A stretch of 64,000 nt of DNA, from the IMG/VR virus record IMGVR_UViG_3300021091_003726, positions 1 to 64,000 of that record; one strand, 5' to 3'. A program made the position numbers and the translations under genes. The stretch is from a virus. Positions 61,801 to 64,000 of the stretch are shown here, piece by piece. Within the stretch, counting starts at the first letter, position 1. The number at the start of each line of letters is the position of its first letter. The notes below the pieces were generated by a model that was not told the origin of the DNA, did no database searches, and saw only the letters and a program-made list of their open reading frames with translations.

Positions 61801-64000
61801 ATCTGCTATGGCGTCTATTCTGGCTTGATGTTTTTTTTCTTCATCTAAAGTAAGTGGTTCATAAACAATTGAACCAAAATGTCTTATTCCAAATTTATTT
61901 TCAGAAAAAACTAAACCTCTATTGGCGTAGGCAATACCCTCCCTAAACCTAGATGCTCCCATCGAAAGAAGTCTTACCATTAAATCTCTTGGCTCGGAAA
62001 GCCAAAGACCTGTATTTATTCCACCATCTATTTTTCCACTATCGCCTTTTTTATTGGTAGAGTTTACAACTGCACCCAACTCTATTGCATCTGATTGTGC
62101 TGTTACTGTAACTATCTCACCAAGTTCCACCTGACTAATAACACCGTTAAATAAAATTTGAAGTGAATTAGGGTTTGATCCGTACCCTCCCCTTAAATGA
62201 ACTCTAACGCCTGGTTTTAATCTTATGTTTTCTATATCAACAACATAATCATTTTTCATATGAGCTAGTACATTTCTAGCTTTATTTAAAGTAATATCTA
62301 TTATACTCGATAAGCCATCTGTAAGACTGGGGTTATCTTGAGAATATTCAGAATCTACACTAAAGAATGAGGCGGATTCTTTTTTAGAAAGTTTTGAATA
62401 AAGATTTGATACTCTAAAAACTAATGTATCACCAAGAAGATCTTCTGATTGTATAATAGAAAAATCTATTATTGATTGCAATCCATAGAAATTATCAAAC
62501 ATTTTGACACCGGCAAAATATCCACCTTCATCTATTAGCCATAACATATAAGTTGGAAATGCTCTTAACATTCTTCCAGACACATCTCGATACTGAGTAT
62601 CAACCAACATTTTTTCCCAATGAGATTCAACTGTGTCTACCGGCTTTGAAGTGTTCATTACCTCGGGACTTGTGCCAGCACCGTGCGAATAGGGTTGCTG
62701 ATAGTTTGAATAGGCTGTTGAACCAGCTATTGCTGATTTAGTAACAGCATATGATGGGTCGGAATGCTTATCTGATATTCCCCTAGGTTCTATCTTTGCG
62801 CCATTTTCTGTTTTCTTTACATTAACTCCGTCTAATGTAAGATAAAATCTTCCATCTTTATCATAATCAATATATCCTAAATTTACACCAAGAGCAGTTT
62901 GTATTGAAGCGGGTATTTTAGATGGTTCATTTTTATCTTTTATCGGATAAATATTAATAATATGATGAAATTCAAGTTCGTCTGGATCAAAGCTTACTAA
63001 TTCTTCGTCTTTTAGACTGTATTTTCCTTCTAGGGCTTCTTTTAATTTTGATAAAAGTTCAGAATTACTAGAACTAATGTAGCCAACTTGATATGGTGCA
63101 GAAGATACTTTATTCATAAATTCTGTTACCGTTTCATTTTCTGATTTTGTATATTCAAAATAATCTGTAATTAAATTTTTCTTAAGTAAATTTATTTTGT
63201 TTCTTTCTTTTGAGTCATCCATTCCAAAATAATTTGGATCATAAATTACTTTTTGAAAAACAGAAATAAATTGATCAAAATTTATATCAGTTTTTTCAAT
63301 AAAATAAATTACATCGTTTAATACTTGTTTTCTAGCTTCTTGAGCGGTACGGTTTGTTGAATCTGAAGATGGATATATTCTTAAAAAGTTAATTATTTCT
63401 TTCGCTATATTAGCGTGCATTTCTTTGGTTATTTCTGTACCTAGATTATCATTTGTATTTGGAACTTCTAATTCTTTCGGCGCTGCAGATATATTATTTA
63501 TTATATCTTTGTCAAACATATCAAAGCTTCTAAAATAAAAATCTGGATCTAAATGACCAACAGTTTCATTTTTATCATTTTTTACTTCAAGAGGAAGATC
63601 TGGATATGCGTTAAATAAACCCCACATTTGTTTGATTCTAAGAAATGGATTTTTTTTCGTAGAAAAATGTTCTATTAATTCTCTTTGTTGATTTGAATCC
63701 AACTTTTCTCTAGCCTGTTGAAATACATCAAAATCAATTAAGCTTATATTCACATCGTAAACGTGAGGAAAACCTGGAATTGTATTAACTGAAAAATTTG
63801 AAGGCAAAACATATTTAACACCAGATAATGCAGTAACTATATTTTTAATACCAATAAAACCAAGTACGCCAGTTGAGTGCTCTAATCTGGCCAATGCATT
63901 AACATGATCAAATATTCTCTTTAGTTTTGTTAATTCTTTTTCGCCAATGATTCTCATCGAGATATTGATATAGGTGTCTTTTCCGCCTATGTGTTGATAA
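55873..64000 (-). CDS. Giant tail/hub protein (partial, N-terminus off window)
   Basis: Open from base 64000 leftwards: codons before the ATG at 63957 read IGGKDTYINIS with no stop, so the gene begins beyond the window; at least 2,709 codons are here. A hub-like domain with VRVHLRGGYGSNPNSLQILFN and TVTAQSDAIEL is encoded near 62070-62240. Two hydrophobic Gly-rich stretches lie near 61250-61410 and 57110-57240. An SNase-like domain sits near the C-terminus (about 56330-56740): VKDADTIRVVDI, RFDGINAPEKS and YGRTLATIF. No zero-frame CGG was found in this gene. It probably forms the central hub and injects or carries a nuclease-like domain. Confidence 0.75.
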   Translation of the reverse strand, partial: YQHIGGKDTYINISMRIIGEKELTKLKRIFDHVNALARLEHSTGVLGFIGIKNIVTALSGVKYVLPSNFSVNTIPGFPHVYDVNISLIDFDVFQQAREKLDSNQQRELIEHFSTKKNPFLRIKQMWGLFNAYPDLPLEVKNDKNETVGHLDPDFYFRSFDMFDKDIINNISAAPKELEVPNTNDNLGTEITKEMHANIAKEIINFLRIYPSSDSTNRTAQEARKQVLNDVIYFIEKTDINFDQFISVFQKVIYDPNYFGMDDSKERNKINLLKKNLITDYFEYTKSENETVTEFMNKVSSAPYQVGYISSSNSELLSKLKEALEGKYSLKDEELVSFDPDELEFHHIINIYPIKDKNEPSKIPASIQTALGVNLGYIDYDKDGRFYLTLDGVNVKKTENGAKIEPRGISDKHSDPSYAVTKSAIAGSTAYSNYQQPYSHGAGTSPEVMNTSKPVDTVESHWEKMLVDTQYRDVSGRMLRAFPTYMLWLIDEGGYFAGVKMFDNFYGLQSIIDFSIIQSEDLLGDTLVFRVSNLYSKLSKKESASFFSVDSEYSQDNPSLTDGLSSIIDITLNKARNVLAHMKNDYVVDIENIRLKPGVRVHLRGGYGSNPNSLQILFNGVISQVELGEIVTVTAQSDAIELGAVVNSTNKKGDSGKIDGGINTGLWLSEPRDLMVRLLSMGASRFREGIAYANRGLVFSENKFGIRHFGSIVYEPLTLDEEKKHQARIDAIADAYNAVGTGSSSRTAKSTLDIAVGINEFRTPVFSLMNQLWSNFSQARDFEIFKRNIYPGNGTGIAQFLGGDLGDGWTSVSSITPTSQPNERIEYLSRLTDRSWNGLVQKYAEQNTDAKTAIEGLTGLGQIRDNTGSATVGSAIATASILGPAFAIGGPIGITVGVGAGLLGVLGTRGGNSIFNMLGLTSTLDDDMPGFDEVSFRAQTYMRSVWDLFQTCAKLLPNYIVAIRPFEDRSTVFYGKPHWLYTSGVVPVTTGYPGDDKMGQLGISMGPKVVDPDFDLTKIITEINKNTSSYADADAFLRNTEPIDTIAAFASLQKNAQQYYGTSAKLKGQVINFDSNRSKILIDSTGKTVAKIPKTKGIVTMGFHLPISPIYTEENKKISKVVNSTDAHSQIPQLPSRFRYPMFTNRADTYGEYRLENFAFQYDSIDGYSKFRRGLDIVEDVIDKGTGISEGISRPLVAAGKWAFGKLFGSDDDGISKETNQDVYNNYIESVSSVYGDTFASSLFVDNINIVEKQLRVDELADVTLNSYNFDSPIDIGSESLVISMPLPQKRNTSEIDFSEWGMPGSLVDEQFYIAMRWPYKPTANQSEISKFAKKYFDSETNQLIGSVKDYKNAHVLVYNPDTNNGVVCKPAYFLWGQNKSNFLSEGTSNNSSEYNLDVEEKTIDAVVSPDAAYFLGIISGDDVIFSDGQKKLFNKGKGYSDLPTPRECYFAFVPNTIPLGVATSAFVPGKKFTLVDESDKELQDFLIGFGDFETGENILKARPTAKAGSGYQGAKLGGGIQGFVPDRLDDYEKYRTSINEYYSVAKLADSSDFTYAGNYTDYYKNIYNDIETVTSRDKGYGILDKEVATTGDPLSASGRLQFKSIFSLADSISIEARTYYDEGYDLNVSVIAGDGRSLDVAQDIWDQFRFGYHTYSSVKTIFFDTFGFDPDSQDEFAEDIQSQFVGGNIPKDIFKKFKDTGNTANDEFQILFGNEITSSQLAAIEFARKNFIDAPVAEGGLIEYFNLMTLDKIKAFRQNFLIDNGEILAELSGQEVVGDKLIKTPQQLFLIMVGLFRQAMWADPYARAWLVLKPSRKIGVGLGTAPGSDQWDFKAVDKIFAAFINPNNTYAKDKKKFLQLLYNNKGEGNSASNFITRTTSGLDNFWDKNIGPIFAAMGTALTGLINLFKLNMLQTGYGLSQIGSLSKQANILNRALNDSIYYQLGRPGSLLRAVDNPFTREYGEPVVEIREPFQRIHYLSSFSHILSNQIQETTTNVSSVITAVSDGKYPVTVALDKGAPAERQIESTVETGIYFDNIVGSGFFGFLHPILHPFETGRGLSKNATGAPDELSAKRIALSHLKENIKDIYSGELLIIGNPDIRPHDIVYLADVYERMYGLFEVEQVMHHFTSELGYITSITPNALVTVNDPAKWFMTSWIDSWMNMQAIRNDTRLFLNAVSADNSAITLGGDISLDRLAENLNPQMLGGIQYTHGSSALIKDVVASLTHSSFDSSTTFTDAIRKQAGINGNNNTVSGGTAAAAITGVVGGSTAVGIAGSSALLGLSTLPIFGQLAWKGWQWVRDNLLDQHGCYVQYLNKNGQPMDAGLSYNQGMVVGRYHSKALLPGMLGLRRRTRTSDGYAYIRSDDIFKSLGWQETEIKELVRYISYENALVHAQVLNLSGLGPEKTTFEPFFKILCRLDTTVGVENTGVKDADTIRVVDILSGNSFDVRFDGINAPEKSVVTSSYPKEPGQSSVATEVEIIDKSSPGFKSTQFVINALKNKVFLLRVKKSRETGGLASESDIENFEPGAGFNRETNYLKEIYGRTLATIFYNVSEEKLISFKDFVYNLFVSNKFNKSKIEKAFKDSFYENSIIFTKYSTIFNSINSSAVIDHISNYTIANSQITNSQLRKLFSAMVEMKRLEQIYKSASRWPIVLWDEYYDDGTPYTLNWELVVNNLANVFTNDLLTESNSVNKAIDSVGIPTKVK

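Noticed and set aside
1-64000. tRNA genes, CRISPR arrays and insertion sequences
   Set aside because: No tRNA cloverleaf in any intergenic gap, no repeat-spacer array and no transposase. The CGG decoder, if a tRNA, is not in this window.

Overview
The window is a stretch of an AT-rich, tightly packed double-stranded DNA tailed-phage genome, almost all of it on the minus strand and read from right to left. The evidence is a contractile-type baseplate block (baseplate J-like, gp25-like, OB-fold spike, tail lysin), a holin/endolysin pair, a phage replisome and dozens of tiny overlapping genes. The host is not shown directly. The VanY-type endolysin with a peptidoglycan-binding tail, the DUF2746-like holin candidate and the MSMEG_6728-like protein all resemble actinobacteriophage or actinobacterial proteins, so a low-GC freshwater actinobacterium is a reasonable guess (inference).

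The main result is a recoding signal. In seven places a conserved protein breaks off and resumes in the +1 frame. At all seven the zero-frame codon is CGG, and reading resumes as if its C were skipped, so CGGN is read as GGN (glycine). The sites are two in the endolysin (4260-4262, 4130-4132), one in a small basic protein (5289-5291), one in a sigma factor (9570-9572), one in a RecB-like nuclease (11394-11396), one in a 1,613-residue tail protein (49582-49584) and one in the tail lysin (55746-55748). In a manual scan I found no other in-frame CGG in any gene here, about 20,000 codons, including the 1,108-codon DNA polymerase and tail genes of 1,925 and about 2,700 codons. CGG therefore appears unusable as a normal sense codon in this genome and behaves as an obligatory +1 shift or four-base glycine codon.

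Layout by coordinate. 1-354: partial GC-rich secreted lectin. 408-2609: methyltransferase, glycosyltransferase, AsnO-like oxygenase and a small unknown. 2652-6648: a cassette of very small Lys/Arg-rich proteins, with the holin candidate, the split endolysin and one oxygenase among them. 6735-11561: dNMP kinase, RNase H, sigma factor and nucleases, interrupted by the only rightward gene (10538-10717). 11545-20764: replisome (C-family DNA polymerase, archaeo-eukaryotic primase, DnaB-like helicase, Cas4-like and HD proteins, endonuclease). 20748-26345: glycosyltransferases, 2OG oxygenases, thermonuclease and small unknowns. 26369-30087: ThyX, class II ribonucleotide reductase and unknowns. A stem-loop pair (30136-30194) separates these from the virion block. 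30217-64000: tail, baseplate and hub proteins, ending in a giant protein that runs off the right edge.

The genes form an autonomous virus. NrdJ, ThyX and the kinase supply dNTPs; DnaE, primase and helicase copy DNA; a phage sigma factor probably switches transcription; baseplate, tail lysin and endolysin handle entry and exit. Five of the six recoded genes act in gene control, DNA processing, virion assembly or lysis, so their full-length output would depend on how efficiently CGG is recoded.
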